38,438 bases of DNA from positions 1 through 38,438 of the forward strand of contig JAZBOH010000249.1 of assembly GCA_036351055.1 (NCBI GenBank). Direction: 5' to 3'. The notes below the pieces were generated by a model that saw only the letters and a program-made list of their open reading frames with translations, had not been told where the DNA came from and did not search any database. Shown piece after piece: positions 1 to 8,671 of this stretch; within the stretch, counting starts at the first letter, position 1, and every line of letters begins with the position of its first letter. The stretch is from JABDPF01 sp036351055. Its GTDB lineage: Bacteria > Pseudomonadota > Gammaproteobacteria > Xanthomonadales > SZUA-36. A program made the position numbers and the translations under genes.

Positions 1-586
1 GCCCCGCCCTGAACTCCCGGGCCTGTTCCTCGGCCTGCCGGGCTTCCAGCGCCTCGCGCTGCAGGCGTTGCTGGTCTTCAATTTGCTGCTGCCGCCGATT
101 CTCCATCTGCTTGAGGCGTTCCTGCTCCAGCTTGCGCTGGCGTTCCGCCTCTTCGCGTTGCTTGCGGATCTCGTCCAGCTCCCGCTGCTGCTTGAGGCGT
201 TCGTCTTCCAGCTTGCGTTCCCGGGCCTGGCGCAGCTGCATCAGGCGGTCCTCGGCATCACGCTTGCGCTGGGCTTCCAGTTCGCGCTGCCGCCGTGCCG
301 CTTCCGCCGCATCCTCAGCCTCGCGCTGCTTCTGGCGCTCGAGTTCAGCGGCGCGCTGCTGGCGGCGCTCCTGCATTTCCTGGGCCTGACGGGCCGCATC
401 CCGCTGTTTCCTGATCTCGCTGGTGTCCACGATCACCGCCTCGATGGCGATCGCGACCGGCCGTTCCTTTTTAAAGGGCTGCCAGTCCATCGTGCCGACG
501 ACGATCAACGCGATCATCAACACGTGCACCGCGAGCGCCGCGGTCACCGCACGGAACATCGCATTGAATTCCTGCCAGGAAAACAC
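1..586 (-). CDS. tolA: TolA, N-terminal part (cut by window edge)
   Basis: TolA is the inner-membrane protein that spans the periplasm and links TolQ/TolR to TolB and Pal in the Tol-Pal envelope system. The 195 codons seen hold a short cytoplasmic N-terminus, one hydrophobic helix (about residues 13-33, ending VVGTMDWQPF), then a very long Glu/Arg/Gln/Lys/Ala-rich helical region from about residue 60 to the edge, as in TolA domain II. The C-terminal domain lies outside the window. The GTG start at 586 is chosen because GGAG sits 6 bases upstream inside the end of tolR; an in-frame ATG at 559 is the alternative. It begins 3 bases after the tolR stop, so it is co-transcribed with tolQR. Identity rests on context plus architecture, because the coiled region alone is low complexity. 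Confidence 0.9.
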   Translation of the reverse strand, partial: MFSWQEFNAMFRAVTAALAVHVLMIALIVVGTMDWQPFKKERPVAIAIEAVIVDTSEIRKQRDAARQAQEMQERRQQRAAELERQKQREAEDAAEAARRQRELEAQRKRDAEDRLMQLRQARERKLEDERLKQQRELDEIRKQREEAERQRKLEQERLKQMENRRQQQIEDQQRLQREALEARQAEEQAREFRAG

Positions 587-589
587 GGC

Positions 590-1066
590 TTACTCCGTTT
601 CCTCCTCCACGCCGTAGCCCAGCTCGGCGGGGTCGCTCATCAGGCCTACTTTTCCGACACCGGCCGCCTGCAAAAGCGCCAGCGCGCCGTAGACCTGTCC
701 GTAACTGGCCCCTTCGTCACCACCGACCAGCACCTGGATCTCGGGGTTGCGGCGCACAATGGCGGTCACGGTGGTTCGCAATGATTCGGGATCGATCAAG
801 CCGCTGCTGGTGCCATCGAGATCACCACCCGCGTTCAGGTACAGATCGCCGTTGGCGAGTACCGTCACCACCAGGGGCTCCTCGTTCTCTTCCATGTCCA
901 TGGGCTCGGCGTCTGCCTTGGGCAACTCCACCTCGACGCCCAGGTTCAGCATCGGCGCGGTGATCATGAAGATCACCAGCAACACCAGCATCACGTCGAT
1001 ATAGGGCACGACGTTGATATCGGCCATCGGCCGGCGGCGCCCTCTTCTCGCTTTAATGGAATCCAT
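590..1066 (-). CDS. tolR: TolR, Tol-Pal inner membrane protein
   Basis: TolR belongs to the ExbD/TolR family. With TolQ it forms the proton-driven motor of the Tol-Pal system, used in outer-membrane constriction during division. The 158-aa protein has a basic cytoplasmic N-terminus (KARRGRRR), the family signature ADINVVPYIDVMLVLLVIF and one membrane helix. Asp24 in that helix corresponds to the conserved proton-path aspartate. The rest is a periplasmic domain with an acidic stretch (about residues 53-63) and an acidic C-terminus. It starts 6 bases after tolQ and ends 3 bases before tolA. The Asp and the neighbours make TolR rather than ExbD clear. Confidence 0.96.
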   Translation of the reverse strand: MDSIKARRGRRRPMADINVVPYIDVMLVLLVIFMITAPMLNLGVEVELPKADAEPMDMEENEEPLVVTVLANGDLYLNAGGDLDGTSSGLIDPESLRTTVTAIVRRNPEIQVLVGGDEGASYGQVYGALALLQAAGVGKVGLMSDPAELGYGVEEETE

Positions 1067-1072
1067 CAGGCC

Positions 1073-1759
1073 TTACTCCTCGGCGAGAAGGTGGGCCTGG
1101 CGTTGCAGGATGCTGGAAAATTCTTCCTTGAAGTTGTCGTAACGTACTTCCAGCCGCTCCACCTGGTTGGAGAAACGGTTGTAACCGATCACGGCCGGGA
1201 TGGCGGCGAACAGGCCCATGGCCGTGGCGATCAGCGCCTCGGAAATACCCGGCGCCACCATCGCGATGGTGGCCTGGTTGACGTTGGCCAGCTGGTGGAA
1301 GGAGGTCATGATGCCCCAGACCGTGCCAAACAGGCCGATGTAAGGGCTGGTCGAACCCACCGTGGCGAGGAAATTCAAGCGCAGTTCCAGTTCCTCGGTC
1401 TCACGGGTCAGCGCGATGCGCATGGAACGCTGGGCGCCCTCGACCATGGCGTTCGGGCCCATCCGGCCCTGTTGGCGCATGCGCAGAAACTCCGAGAACC
1501 CGGCTTCAAAAATACGCTCCATGCCGTCGGTTTTTCGGTGTGCGGCGGTGATGCTCTCGTAAAGCGCCGTCAGGTCGGTGCCGGACCAGAATTTTTCCTC
1601 GAAATCATCCGCTTCCTTTTCAGCCTTGTTCAGCACCTGCCGCTTGCGAAAGATGATGATCCATGACGCGATGGACGCCAGCAGAAGTATCAGCATGACA
1701 CCCTTTACCAGCCAGCTGGCCTGCATCACAAGGTCGAGGATTTGTAATTCGTTTTGCAT
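1073..1759 (-). CDS. tolQ: TolQ, Tol-Pal proton channel subunit
   Basis: TolQ is the MotA/TolQ/ExbB-family membrane protein that forms the proton channel with TolR. At 228 aa it has normal length. Three hydrophobic segments are visible: about 16-38, 127-150 (with the conserved VGSTSPYIGLFGTVWGIM core) and 165-190 (ISEALIATAMGLFAAIPAV), with the long cytoplasmic loop between the first two. The start follows the ybgC stop by only 2 bases. The order ybgC-tolQ-tolR-tolA is the classic gammaproteobacterial tol operon; tolB and pal would be expected to follow to the left of the window. Confidence 0.97.
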   Translation of the reverse strand: MQNELQILDLVMQASWLVKGVMLILLLASIASWIIIFRKRQVLNKAEKEADDFEEKFWSGTDLTALYESITAAHRKTDGMERIFEAGFSEFLRMRQQGRMGPNAMVEGAQRSMRIALTRETEELELRLNFLATVGSTSPYIGLFGTVWGIMTSFHQLANVNQATIAMVAPGISEALIATAMGLFAAIPAVIGYNRFSNQVERLEVRYDNFKEEFSSILQRQAHLLAEE

Positions 1760-1761
1760 TA

Positions 1762-2193
1762 TCAGAATTCCTGTGGTTCCAGTTTTTCCCTGATCCAGGC
1801 CGGCATGCGCGCCGGCTTCAAACTATCCGCGTGCAGCATCACCGCGGTCACTTCCGCAGTGGCGACAAGAGTACCGTCATTTTTACGGGTGATTTCCTGG
1901 TGGAAACCCTGCCGTACGCCCTTCATCCATTTAAAGTCGGCGGTAACCAGGAGTTCATCATCCAGCTTCGCCGCTTTTCTGAACCTGATGTCCATCTCGG
2001 TCACGACCCAGATATGGCCATGCTGTTCTTTCAGATCCGTTTGGTCTATGCCCCTGGCGCGCAGTAACTCAGTCCGGGCGCGCTCGAAAAAGTTCAAGTA
2101 CCGGGCGTGGTAGACGACACCGCCGCCGTCCGTATCCTCCCAGTAAACCCGCACCGGCCAGGTGAAAACCCGGTTATTTGTTTCGTCCTTCAT
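1762..2193 (-). CDS. ybgC: YbgC acyl-CoA thioesterase (hotdog fold)
   Basis: A 143-aa single-domain 4-hydroxybenzoyl-CoA thioesterase-family protein. YbgC proteins hydrolyse acyl-CoA or acyl-ACP thioesters and are encoded with tol-pal across the Proteobacteria, where a link to phospholipid metabolism has been proposed. The family signature Y-W-E-D-T-D-x-G-G-V-V-Y-H is at residues 17-29 and includes the catalytic aspartate; FFERARTELLRARG follows at about 35-48. It begins 28 bases after the ruvB stop and ends 2 bases before tolQ, so the ruv and tol genes are probably one transcript here. Confidence 0.95.
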   Translation of the reverse strand: MKDETNNRVFTWPVRVYWEDTDGGGVVYHARYLNFFERARTELLRARGIDQTDLKEQHGHIWVVTEMDIRFRKAAKLDDELLVTADFKWMKGVRQGFHQEITRKNDGTLVATAEVTAVMLHADSLKPARMPAWIREKLEPQEF

Positions 2194-2221
2194 TTAGTAA
2201 CGCCCAAAACCCCTAAACGGG

Positions 2222-3259
2222 TTACTCGTTTTCAAAAAGATCCGCGACGCCGTCACCCGTCACCTTCAATCCAAAGTGACGGTAGGCCTTTGCGGTCACC
2301 AGGCGCCCCTGGGCGGTGCGCGTGATATAGCCCTGCTGGATCAGGTAGGGTTCCAGCACGTCTTCCACGGTTCCCACTTCTTCGGACAGCGAGGCAGCAA
2401 TACTTCTAACGCCAACCGGTCCGCCGTCAAAATTCTCGATGATCATTTTCAACAGGCGACGATCCATCGTGTCGAAGCCCCGGTCATCCACGCGCAGCAT
2501 TTTCATCGCGGCGTCCGCGATGGGCTGGTCGATATAACCTTCACCCTTCACATCGGCATAATCACGCACCCGGCGCAACAGCCGGTTGGCGATGCGCGGC
2601 GTGCCACGCGAGCGCCTCGCGATTTCCATCGCCCCATCATTATCGATACCAATCTGCAGAATCCCTGCCGAACGGGTGACGATTTGGGACAATTCTTCCG
2701 GGCTGTAGAATTCGAGCCGCTCGACGATGCCAAAACGGTCGCGCAGGGGCGAAGTCAGCAGGCCGGCGCGTGTGGTGGCGCCGATCAGTGTGAATCGCGG
2801 CAGTTCCAGCTTGATCGAGCGCGCGGCCGGTCCTTCGCCGATCATGATGTCGATCTGGAAATCTTCCAACGCCGGGTAAAGTACTTCCTCGACCACCGGC
2901 GACAGGCGGTGGATTTCATCCACGAACAATACGTCACCGGTCTGCAGGTTGGTCAGCAAGGCGGCGAGGTCGCCGGCACGCTCCAGCACCGGACCAGACG
3001 TCTGGCGTAATTTCACGCCGAGTTCGTTGGCGATCACGTGTGCAAGGGTCGTTTTGCCCAGGCCGGGCGGACCGAAAATCAGTGCATGGTCCAGCGCTTC
3101 CCCGCGACGCCTGGCCGCCTCCAGGAAGATACCGAGTTTTTCGCGCATCGCCGGCTGGCCGATGTACTCGTCCATGGTCTTGGGACGCAACGTGATTTCA
3201 GATTCGAAATCGTCAACACCATCGGCAGCGGAAACGATCCGGTCGTCTGCTTCGTGCAT
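2222..3259 (-). CDS. ruvB: RuvB Holliday junction branch migration ATPase
   Basis: RuvB is the AAA+ hexameric motor that drives Holliday junction branch migration together with RuvA. The 345-aa protein has normal length. Walker A (GPPGLGKTT) is at residues 63-71, Walker B (LFVDEIHRL) at about 111-119, the sensor/arginine-finger region LIGATTRAGLLTSPLRDRFG follows near 158-177, and a C-terminal winged-helix region holds GGPVGVRSIAASLSEE. The stop codon of ruvA directly abuts its ATG (TAAATG), indicating translational coupling. Confidence 0.98.
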   Translation of the reverse strand: MHEADDRIVSAADGVDDFESEITLRPKTMDEYIGQPAMREKLGIFLEAARRRGEALDHALIFGPPGLGKTTLAHVIANELGVKLRQTSGPVLERAGDLAALLTNLQTGDVLFVDEIHRLSPVVEEVLYPALEDFQIDIMIGEGPAARSIKLELPRFTLIGATTRAGLLTSPLRDRFGIVERLEFYSPEELSQIVTRSAGILQIGIDNDGAMEIARRSRGTPRIANRLLRRVRDYADVKGEGYIDQPIADAAMKMLRVDDRGFDTMDRRLLKMIIENFDGGPVGVRSIAASLSEEVGTVEDVLEPYLIQQGYITRTAQGRLVTAKAYRHFGLKVTGDGVADLFENE

Positions 3260-3856
3260 TTACTTTTTCACCGTGGATTGCAGGGCGAGGCGGATAATCT
3301 CCTCGGTTTCCATGTCCGGCTGCACAACCGCACGGGCCATGCGGATGGCTTCCTGGGGCTTGTAACCCAGTGCGATCAGCGCATTCTTCGCTTCGCTGAC
3401 GGCATCATTGGCCACCGGCCCACCACCAGGCAAGCCGCCCGGGGCCAGGGGCAGCTTGTCCAGCTTGTCGCGCAACTCCATGATGATGCGCTCCGCGGTC
3501 TTTTTACCGATGCCCGGCAAACGGGTCAGTGAGGCGGTATCGCGGTCGGCCACGAACTGCGCCAGTTCAGCACCGCTGGCCCCGGACAGTATGGTCAAGG
3601 CAAGCTTGGCGCCGATACCGCTGATTTTGAGCAGCTGGCGAAACAGGGTTCGCTCGGCTTCGCTGGCGAAACCATAGAGCGTGTGGCTCGTGTCCGTTAT
3701 CGACAGGTGGGTCAGGATAACCACGGGTTTGCCGTTTCCCGGCAGGTCGTAAAATACCGAGAGCGGCGCTTCGACCTCGTAACCGACGCCGTTGACGTCG
3801 ATCACCAGTAATGGGGGATTCTTCGAGACCAGGATTCCTGAAAGCTGCGCTATCAT
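3260..3856 (-). CDS. ruvA: RuvA Holliday junction DNA-binding subunit
   Basis: RuvA binds four-way junctions and loads RuvB. The start is set at the ATG at 3856 (MIAQLSGILV), which matches the family N-terminus and overlaps the ruvC TGA by 4 bases (ATGA). A further in-frame start at 3907 would add 17 residues inside ruvC and is not needed. The 198-aa product has an N-terminal OB fold, two helix-hairpin-helix motifs (ISGIGAKLALTIL and LPGIGKKTAERII, roughly residues 70-125), a Pro/Gly linker (APGGLPGGGPV) and a C-terminal three-helix domain that contacts RuvB. Confidence 0.97.
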   Translation of the reverse strand: MIAQLSGILVSKNPPLLVIDVNGVGYEVEAPLSVFYDLPGNGKPVVILTHLSITDTSHTLYGFASEAERTLFRQLLKISGIGAKLALTILSGASGAELAQFVADRDTASLTRLPGIGKKTAERIIMELRDKLDKLPLAPGGLPGGGPVANDAVSEAKNALIALGYKPQEAIRMARAVVQPDMETEEIIRLALQSTVKK

Positions 3857-4347
3857 CGTTGTAGAGCCTGCATCCGGTTCACGCTCTGTTGCGTATGCTG
3901 GTGACATAATGCCACAGCCAGTGCATCAGCGGCGTCTTCCTGCGGCGTTTCCTGTAACCGCAGCAGGACACAGACCATGTGCTGTACCTGCACCTTGTCC
4001 GCGCCACCCTTGCCGACAATGGCCTGCTTGACCGAACGCGGCGAATACTCTGCCACGGCCAATTCTTCGCAGATCGCGGCGCAAATCGCTGCTCCCCGCG
4101 CCTGGCCCAGTTTCAGTGCCGAAGAGGCGTTCTTGCTGACGAAGACGTTTTCAACGGCGACCTCGGTCGGCCGGTACTCGACCACCAGGTCACGGATGCC
4201 GCGAAAAATAATCCCAAGGCGCTCGGGGAACTCACCGGCGCCGGTCTTGATGACGCCAAAATGCACGGCCGTGGCGCGGTCGCCGCGAACGTCGATGATA
4301 CCGTAACCGGTAAATCGCGATCCCGGATCAATCCCCAGTATTCTCAT
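3853..4347 (-). CDS. ruvC: RuvC Holliday junction resolvase
   Basis: RuvC cuts Holliday junctions symmetrically. The 164-aa protein shows the RNase H-like active site: Asp7 in ILGIDPGS, Glu66 in VAVENVFV, and Asp138 and Asp141 in EDAADALAVALCH. The start ATG at 4345-4347 is preceded by a copy of the 20-bp repeat described at 4351-4532, which supplies the purine-rich GGGAAGCGAG upstream. It is separated from yebC by 184 bases rather than the usual short gap. Confidence 0.97.
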   Translation of the reverse strand: MRILGIDPGSRFTGYGIIDVRGDRATAVHFGVIKTGAGEFPERLGIIFRGIRDLVVEYRPTEVAVENVFVSKNASSALKLGQARGAAICAAICEELAVAEYSPRSVKQAIVGKGGADKVQVQHMVCVLLRLQETPQEDAADALAVALCHQHTQQSVNRMQALQR

Positions 4348-4350
4348 TTA

Positions 4351-4532
4351 GAGAGTCTCGCTTCCCTGCTCCGGCCTGCGGCCGAAGGCGGCTGCACGCG
4401 CGACGGCATTCCAGCGGCTCTTCTTTGCCTGCGGCAAAACCGTTCCGCCTTCATTGCCTGCGCTCGACACGATATAGGAGTTTGCTTCTGGCTGACGCCA
4501 ACCGCAAACATGGAGAGTCTCGCTTCCCTGCT
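4351..4532. repeat. 162-bp insertion-like element with 20-bp direct repeats between yebC and ruvC
   Basis: A perfect 20-bp direct repeat (gagagtctcgcttccctgct on the plus strand) occurs at 4351-4370 and 4513-4532. The right copy reaches into the last base of the yebC stop codon and the left copy ends 3 bases before the ruvC ATG. The unit of repeat plus spacer is 162 bases, a multiple of three. Read leftward it stays open in one frame, coding the same EQGSETL heptapeptide at each end. Two short GC palindromes (ggcctgcggcc near 4374 and tgcctgcggca near 4427) lie in the spacer. There is no transposase. It looks like a mobile or duplicated intergenic element dropped into a yebC-ruvC junction that was originally about 22 bases. 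Confidence 0.7.
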
Positions 4533-5272
4533 TACTCCTCATAGGCGGAGTCCGGAATGTCCGCATTTGAGTAAACTGCCTGGGTGTCGTCGAGGTCTTC
4601 GAGGATATCCAGGAACTTGAGTACCTTGGCCCCGGTTTCGTCATCGAGTTCCACCTCGACGCTCGCGCGCATGGTCACTTCCGATTCGGCGGGGATCAGG
4701 CCGCCCTCCTCCATGGCCAGCAGCACATCGGTATAGGCTTCCGGCGAGGTCAGCACTTCGATGGAACCGTCTTCTTCGGTCACCACGTCATCCGCGCCCG
4801 CTTCCAGCGCAATTTCCATCACGTCGTCTTCCGAGGTGCCCGGCTCGAAATTCAATACGCCGATCTTGGAGAACAGGTAGGAAACCGAACCGTCCGTGCC
4901 CAGGTTGCCACCGTGCTTGGAAAAGGCGTGACGCACCTCGGCGACCGTGCGGTTGCGGTTGTCGGTCAGGGTGTCGATCATTACCGCGACACCCGCCTGG
5001 GCGTAACCCTCGTAGCGGATTTCCTCGTAGGTCACACCCTCGAGTTCACCGGCCGCCTTCTTGATCGTGCGCTCAATGGTGTCCTTGGGCATATTGGCCG
5101 CATTGGCCTTCTGAATCGCCAGGCGCAAGCGCGGGTTGGCGTCCGGATCGCTGCCGCCTTCGCGCGCGGCGACGGTCAGCTCACGGTTGACGCGTGTGAA
5201 GATTTTTCCACGCTTGGCGTCCACCGCCTTTTTGCGATGCTGGATGTTGGCCCATTTACTGTGTCCGGCCAT
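4532..5272 (-). CDS. yebC: YebC/TACO1-family regulator
   Basis: A 246-aa YebC-family protein. The family covers DNA-binding regulators and proteins that relieve ribosome stalling at proline-rich stretches. The N-terminus MAGHSKWANIQHRKKAVDAK is the family signature, followed by AAREGGSDPDANPRLRLAIQKAKAxNMPxDxIxRxIKKA-type sequence and the later THAFSKHGGNLG-like motif (here RHAFSKHGGNLGTDGSVSYLF). The C-terminus is acidic. yebC upstream of ruvC is a common proteobacterial arrangement; here the junction carries a repeat element. Confidence 0.95.
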   Translation of the reverse strand: MAGHSKWANIQHRKKAVDAKRGKIFTRVNRELTVAAREGGSDPDANPRLRLAIQKANAANMPKDTIERTIKKAAGELEGVTYEEIRYEGYAQAGVAVMIDTLTDNRNRTVAEVRHAFSKHGGNLGTDGSVSYLFSKIGVLNFEPGTSEDDVMEIALEAGADDVVTEEDGSIEVLTSPEAYTDVLLAMEEGGLIPAESEVTMRASVEVELDDETGAKVLKFLDILEDLDDTQAVYSNADIPDSAYEE

Positions 5273-5307
5273 AAAAACTCCCCTGGAGAACTAAACAGAT
5301 TATTTTA

Positions 5308-5955
5308 TCACGCGTTCGGGCGGCCGAAAGCGCCCGTTTCAAGGAATCGGGCGGTCATTTCCGCCACTGCGGGCGAATAAAGCATGCCGGTGTGCGTAAC
5401 CGGCAGAATACAATGGTCGGTCAATCCGTCAGCCACGGTCTCTGCGATGGCCACCGTGCCGTCACCCGGCCCTTCTGTCCCGCCCACGATCCAGCCCAGG
5501 CCAATGGATTTCGAGCCGGCAATCATACCGGCTTCACGGCCGCCCGGAATGGCCGGGTACCCCTGTTCCAGCGCCGAGCGGATTTTTCCGAGCAATACGG
5601 TGGCGCCTGGAATTTTTTCCGCCTTTCGCGCCACGGTGCTGCCGTGCAGCGGACTGCCAAGAAAAACCAGCCGGCCCGGGGCGATATCATCAAATTCAGA
5701 CAACATTTTGAGAACCACCAGGCCACCCAGACTGTGGCCGACAAGATGTTGCCTGCCTGCACCGCCCTGACGGGCGAAACGGTGCAAACGGCTTGCATGG
5801 TCAGCCAGCTCACCACGTGTGGTGCGGTAGTTGACCCGGCGAACCGGAAGGCCCGAAGCCTTTTCCAGCCTTCGCGCCAACCGGAACATGGCCCAGGAAC
5901 CGAACCACAGGCCATGGACCAGGATAATCTCGCCATCGTCTTTACGGTCCATCAC
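5308..5955 (-). CDS. Small alpha/beta hydrolase (lipase-like)
   Basis: A 215-aa alpha/beta hydrolase of unknown substrate. The oxyanion region LVHGLWFGSW is at residues 12-21, the nucleophile elbow GHSLGG puts the catalytic Ser at 75, and a plausible acid and base are Asp165 (GPGDGTVAI) and His188 (VTHTGML). There is no signal peptide, so it is likely cytoplasmic. It resembles short lipase/PGAP1-like hydrolases with a nearly absent lid. Its start overlaps the rarD stop by 4 bases, so the two are translated from one message. A second ATG one codon in is equally possible. Confidence 0.85.
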   Translation of the reverse strand: MMDRKDDGEIILVHGLWFGSWAMFRLARRLEKASGLPVRRVNYRTTRGELADHASRLHRFARQGGAGRQHLVGHSLGGLVVLKMLSEFDDIAPGRLVFLGSPLHGSTVARKAEKIPGATVLLGKIRSALEQGYPAIPGGREAGMIAGSKSIGLGWIVGGTEGPGDGTVAIAETVADGLTDHCILPVTHTGMLYSPAVAEMTARFLETGAFGRPNA

Positions 5956-6869
5956 GGACCCACCGGCAGGCGTCGCGAGCGCAGAATGGTTTCCACCGAA
6001 ACCATGGCCAGCGCAAACCAGATACAGGCAAAGGCCACGGCATGCCCCTGGGTAAACGGCTCTTTATAAAGGAACACGGACAGGAGGAAAGTCATCGAGG
6101 GCGCGATGTACTGGAAGAAACCGACGGTGGAAAGTTTCAGGTTGCGCGCCGCCACGTTGAACCAAACCAGTGGCAAAATGGTGACCAGCCCGGCCAGGAT
6201 CAGCAGGAAATCGATCTGCAGGTCGCCTGCGCCAAAGGAAAGCGTGCCGCGCTTCAACGACCAGGCGATGTAGCCCAGCGCGGGGAGACCCAGTAGCAGG
6301 GTTTCCCACAGCAGCCCGACCATTGGCCCGACACCGAGAATCTTGCGGACCAGGCCATACAGGCCAAATGAAAACGCCAGGCTCAGCGAAATCCACGGCG
6401 GCGTGCCGAGGAACCAGCCCAGGTAGACGGTGCCAAAAGCGGCGATCAGGACGCCCAGGGTCTGAATCCGGGTCAGGCGCTCTTTCAGGAACAGGAAACC
6501 CAGCAGGAAATTGACCAGCGGGCCAATAAAATAACCCAGGCTGGTCTCCAGCACCTGGTCATTGGCCACGGCCCACACGAAAACCAGCCAATTGGCTGCA
6601 ACCAGGATACTGCTCAACAACAGCGCCAGGATGGTCTTTGGCGGCAGCCGCATGCGCTGCCAGAAGTTGTGCCGGTCCCGCAACAGCAGGAAACCGGCCA
6701 GGAGGGGGATCGACCACAGGATGCGGTGGGCGATGATCTCCAGCGGCGCGACCGCCTGGATCAGCTTGAAATAGATCGGCGCCAGGCCCCAGAAAATATA
6801 GGCGGCCAAAGCGGCCGTAACACCAGCGCGTTCAGTGTCGTGTTGCTGGGAACCTGGCTGGCCAGTCAA
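5952..6869 (-). CDS. rarD: RarD, EamA/DMT-family permease
   Basis: A 305-aa drug/metabolite transporter superfamily membrane protein of the RarD type, with ten predicted membrane helices from two EamA halves. Recognisable segments are AAYIFWGLAPIYFKLIQAV (first helix), HRILWSIPLL, NWLVFVWAVANDQVLETSLGYFIGPL and the C-terminal GFFQYIAPSMTFLLSVFLYKEPF. Substrates of RarD proteins are not established. Its ATG overlaps the aspS stop by 4 bases, and its end overlaps the hydrolase start by 4 bases. Confidence 0.92.
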   Translation of the reverse strand: MTGQPGSQQHDTERAGVTAALAAYIFWGLAPIYFKLIQAVAPLEIIAHRILWSIPLLAGFLLLRDRHNFWQRMRLPPKTILALLLSSILVAANWLVFVWAVANDQVLETSLGYFIGPLVNFLLGFLFLKERLTRIQTLGVLIAAFGTVYLGWFLGTPPWISLSLAFSFGLYGLVRKILGVGPMVGLLWETLLLGLPALGYIAWSLKRGTLSFGAGDLQIDFLLILAGLVTILPLVWFNVAARNLKLSTVGFFQYIAPSMTFLLSVFLYKEPFTQGHAVAFACIWFALAMVSVETILRSRRLPVGP

Positions 6870-8632
6870 TCGTCAATCTTCAGGTTCTTGATATGCAGTT
6901 CGGCGACCTGTTCGTCGGGAATCGCGGACGGGGCCGAAGTCAGCAGGCATTGGGCCGTGGTCGTTTTCGGGAATGCAATCACGTCGCGGATCGAATCCTC
7001 GCCGGACATCAGCGCGGCGATCCGGTCCAGGCCGAACGCGATGCCGCCGTGTGGCGGACAACCGTACTTCAACGCCTCCAGCAGGAAACCGAACTTGATC
7101 TCGGCTTCCTCGTCGGAAATGCCCAGTAACTTGAATACCGCCGCCTGCATGGCCGGCCGGTGGATACGTACCGAGCCGCCACCGATCTCGGCGCCGTTCA
7201 GGACCATGTCGTAGCCCTTGGAAAGCGACCGGCCGGGATCGGCCAGCAGGGCCTCGTGGTCCGCGTCTGCTGGCGCCGTGAACGGGTGGTGCATGGCCAT
7301 ATAACGGCCAGAATCCTCGTCCCACTCGAACATGGGGAACTCATTGACCCACAGGGGCGCCCAGCCGTCCCCTGCCAGGCCGCGGTCGTGACCAATTTTT
7401 ACCAGCAACTGACCCATGAAGTTGCTGACGGTCAGCCAATCACCGGCGCCAAAAAGCAGGATATCGCCGCTCTGCAGGCCGGTGGCGCTGGCGATTCCTT
7501 GCCAGGCTTTGTCATCGAGGAACTTCGCGACCGGTGACTGCAGGCCTTCGATACCGGCCGCCGCGTCGTTGACCTTGATCCAGGCCAGGCCACGTGCGCC
7601 GTAGCGGCCCGCGTAATCGGCATAGCCGTCGATCTGCTTGCGCGAGAGGTCGGCGCCACCGGGTACGCGCAACACGGCAACACGGGACCCGTCGTCGTTG
7701 GCAGGCCCGGCAAAAACCTTGAACTCCAGGTGCGCGACGTGCGGGTCGACGGAGACCAGCTCCATCGGGATACGCAAATCCGGCTTGTCGGAACCGTAGC
7801 GGTCCATGGCGTCGTGCCAACTCAGGCGCGGAAATGACTCAGGCAGTTCGACGTCCAGCGTGTCGCGGAACACGTCACGAATCATGGTCTCGGCCAGGTC
7901 CTGGATGTCCTGCTCTTCCACGAAAGACATCTCGATATCGAGCTGGGTGAATTCAGGCTGGCGGTCGGCGCGCAGGTCTTCGTCGCGGAAACAGCGGGCA
8001 ATCTGGTAATAGCGGTCCATGCCGGCCATCATCAGCAACTGCTTGAACAGCTGTGGCGACTGCGGCAGGGCAAAGTAGTGCCCGGCGTGCACCCGGCTCG
8101 GCACCAGGTAGTCGCGCGCGCCTTCCGGCGTCGCCTTGGTCAGGATCGGGGTTTCAAACTCGGTAAAGCCATGGGCGTCCAGGCTGTCACGAATCGCCCG
8201 GTACATGCGCGCACGGGTGCGCATGTTTTCCTGCATGCGCGGACGGCGCAGGTCGAGGTAACGGTACTTGAGGCGTATTTCTTCGCCGTCTTCGTCGGTC
8301 ATCATCAGGGGAATCGGGGCGGAGGCATTCAGCAGCTCGACCTTGTCGGCGACCACCTCGATCTTGCCGGTGGCCATTTTTTCATTCCACTGGCTTTCCG
8401 GCCGCATGCACACCGTGCCGCTGATCTTCACGCAGTACTCGTTGCGCAGTGATTCAGCGTCGGCAAAAGCCGGGCTGTCCGGCTCGACCACGACCTGCAC
8501 GATACCCGCGCGGTCACGCAGGCCGATAAAAATCAGGCCGCCGAGGTCACGGCGGGCGTCGACCCAGCCGCACAATTGCACGGACTGGTCGGTCAGTTGT
8601 TCACTTACTTCGCCACAGAGATGTGTGCGCAT
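6866..8632 (-). CDS. aspS: Aspartyl-tRNA synthetase
   Basis: AspRS charges tRNA-Asp. The 588-aa length is that of bacterial AspRS: an N-terminal OB-fold anticodon-binding domain (residues 1-105), the class II catalytic core with motif 2 (FRDEDLRADRQPEFTQLDIE at about 214-233), the bacterial GAD insertion (about 290-420), and motif 3 (GLDRIAALM at about 533). Leu30 lies where non-discriminating AspRS enzymes of bacteria lacking AsnRS tend to have His, so this is probably a discriminating, Asp-only enzyme (inference from one position). It lies 39 bases after the zinc-ribbon gene and overlaps rarD. Confidence 0.97.
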   Translation of the reverse strand: MRTHLCGEVSEQLTDQSVQLCGWVDARRDLGGLIFIGLRDRAGIVQVVVEPDSPAFADAESLRNEYCVKISGTVCMRPESQWNEKMATGKIEVVADKVELLNASAPIPLMMTDEDGEEIRLKYRYLDLRRPRMQENMRTRARMYRAIRDSLDAHGFTEFETPILTKATPEGARDYLVPSRVHAGHYFALPQSPQLFKQLLMMAGMDRYYQIARCFRDEDLRADRQPEFTQLDIEMSFVEEQDIQDLAETMIRDVFRDTLDVELPESFPRLSWHDAMDRYGSDKPDLRIPMELVSVDPHVAHLEFKVFAGPANDDGSRVAVLRVPGGADLSRKQIDGYADYAGRYGARGLAWIKVNDAAAGIEGLQSPVAKFLDDKAWQGIASATGLQSGDILLFGAGDWLTVSNFMGQLLVKIGHDRGLAGDGWAPLWVNEFPMFEWDEDSGRYMAMHHPFTAPADADHEALLADPGRSLSKGYDMVLNGAEIGGGSVRIHRPAMQAAVFKLLGISDEEAEIKFGFLLEALKYGCPPHGGIAFGLDRIAALMSGEDSIRDVIAFPKTTTAQCLLTSAPSAIPDEQVAELHIKNLKIDD

Positions 8633-8671
8633 TTCGAAACTCCGGGATTGGGCTTTTACAACGCGGCCAGG

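Noticed and set aside
68..784. 238-codon plus-strand open frame at the left edge
   Set aside because: It mirrors the low-complexity TolA helical region; its Leu-rich product is just the complement of Glu/Gln/Lys/Arg codons.
4348..4644. 98-codon minus-strand frame over the yebC-ruvC repeat as a gene
   Set aside because: It starts inside yebC in another frame and is otherwise just the repeat unit; no ribosome site or family match.
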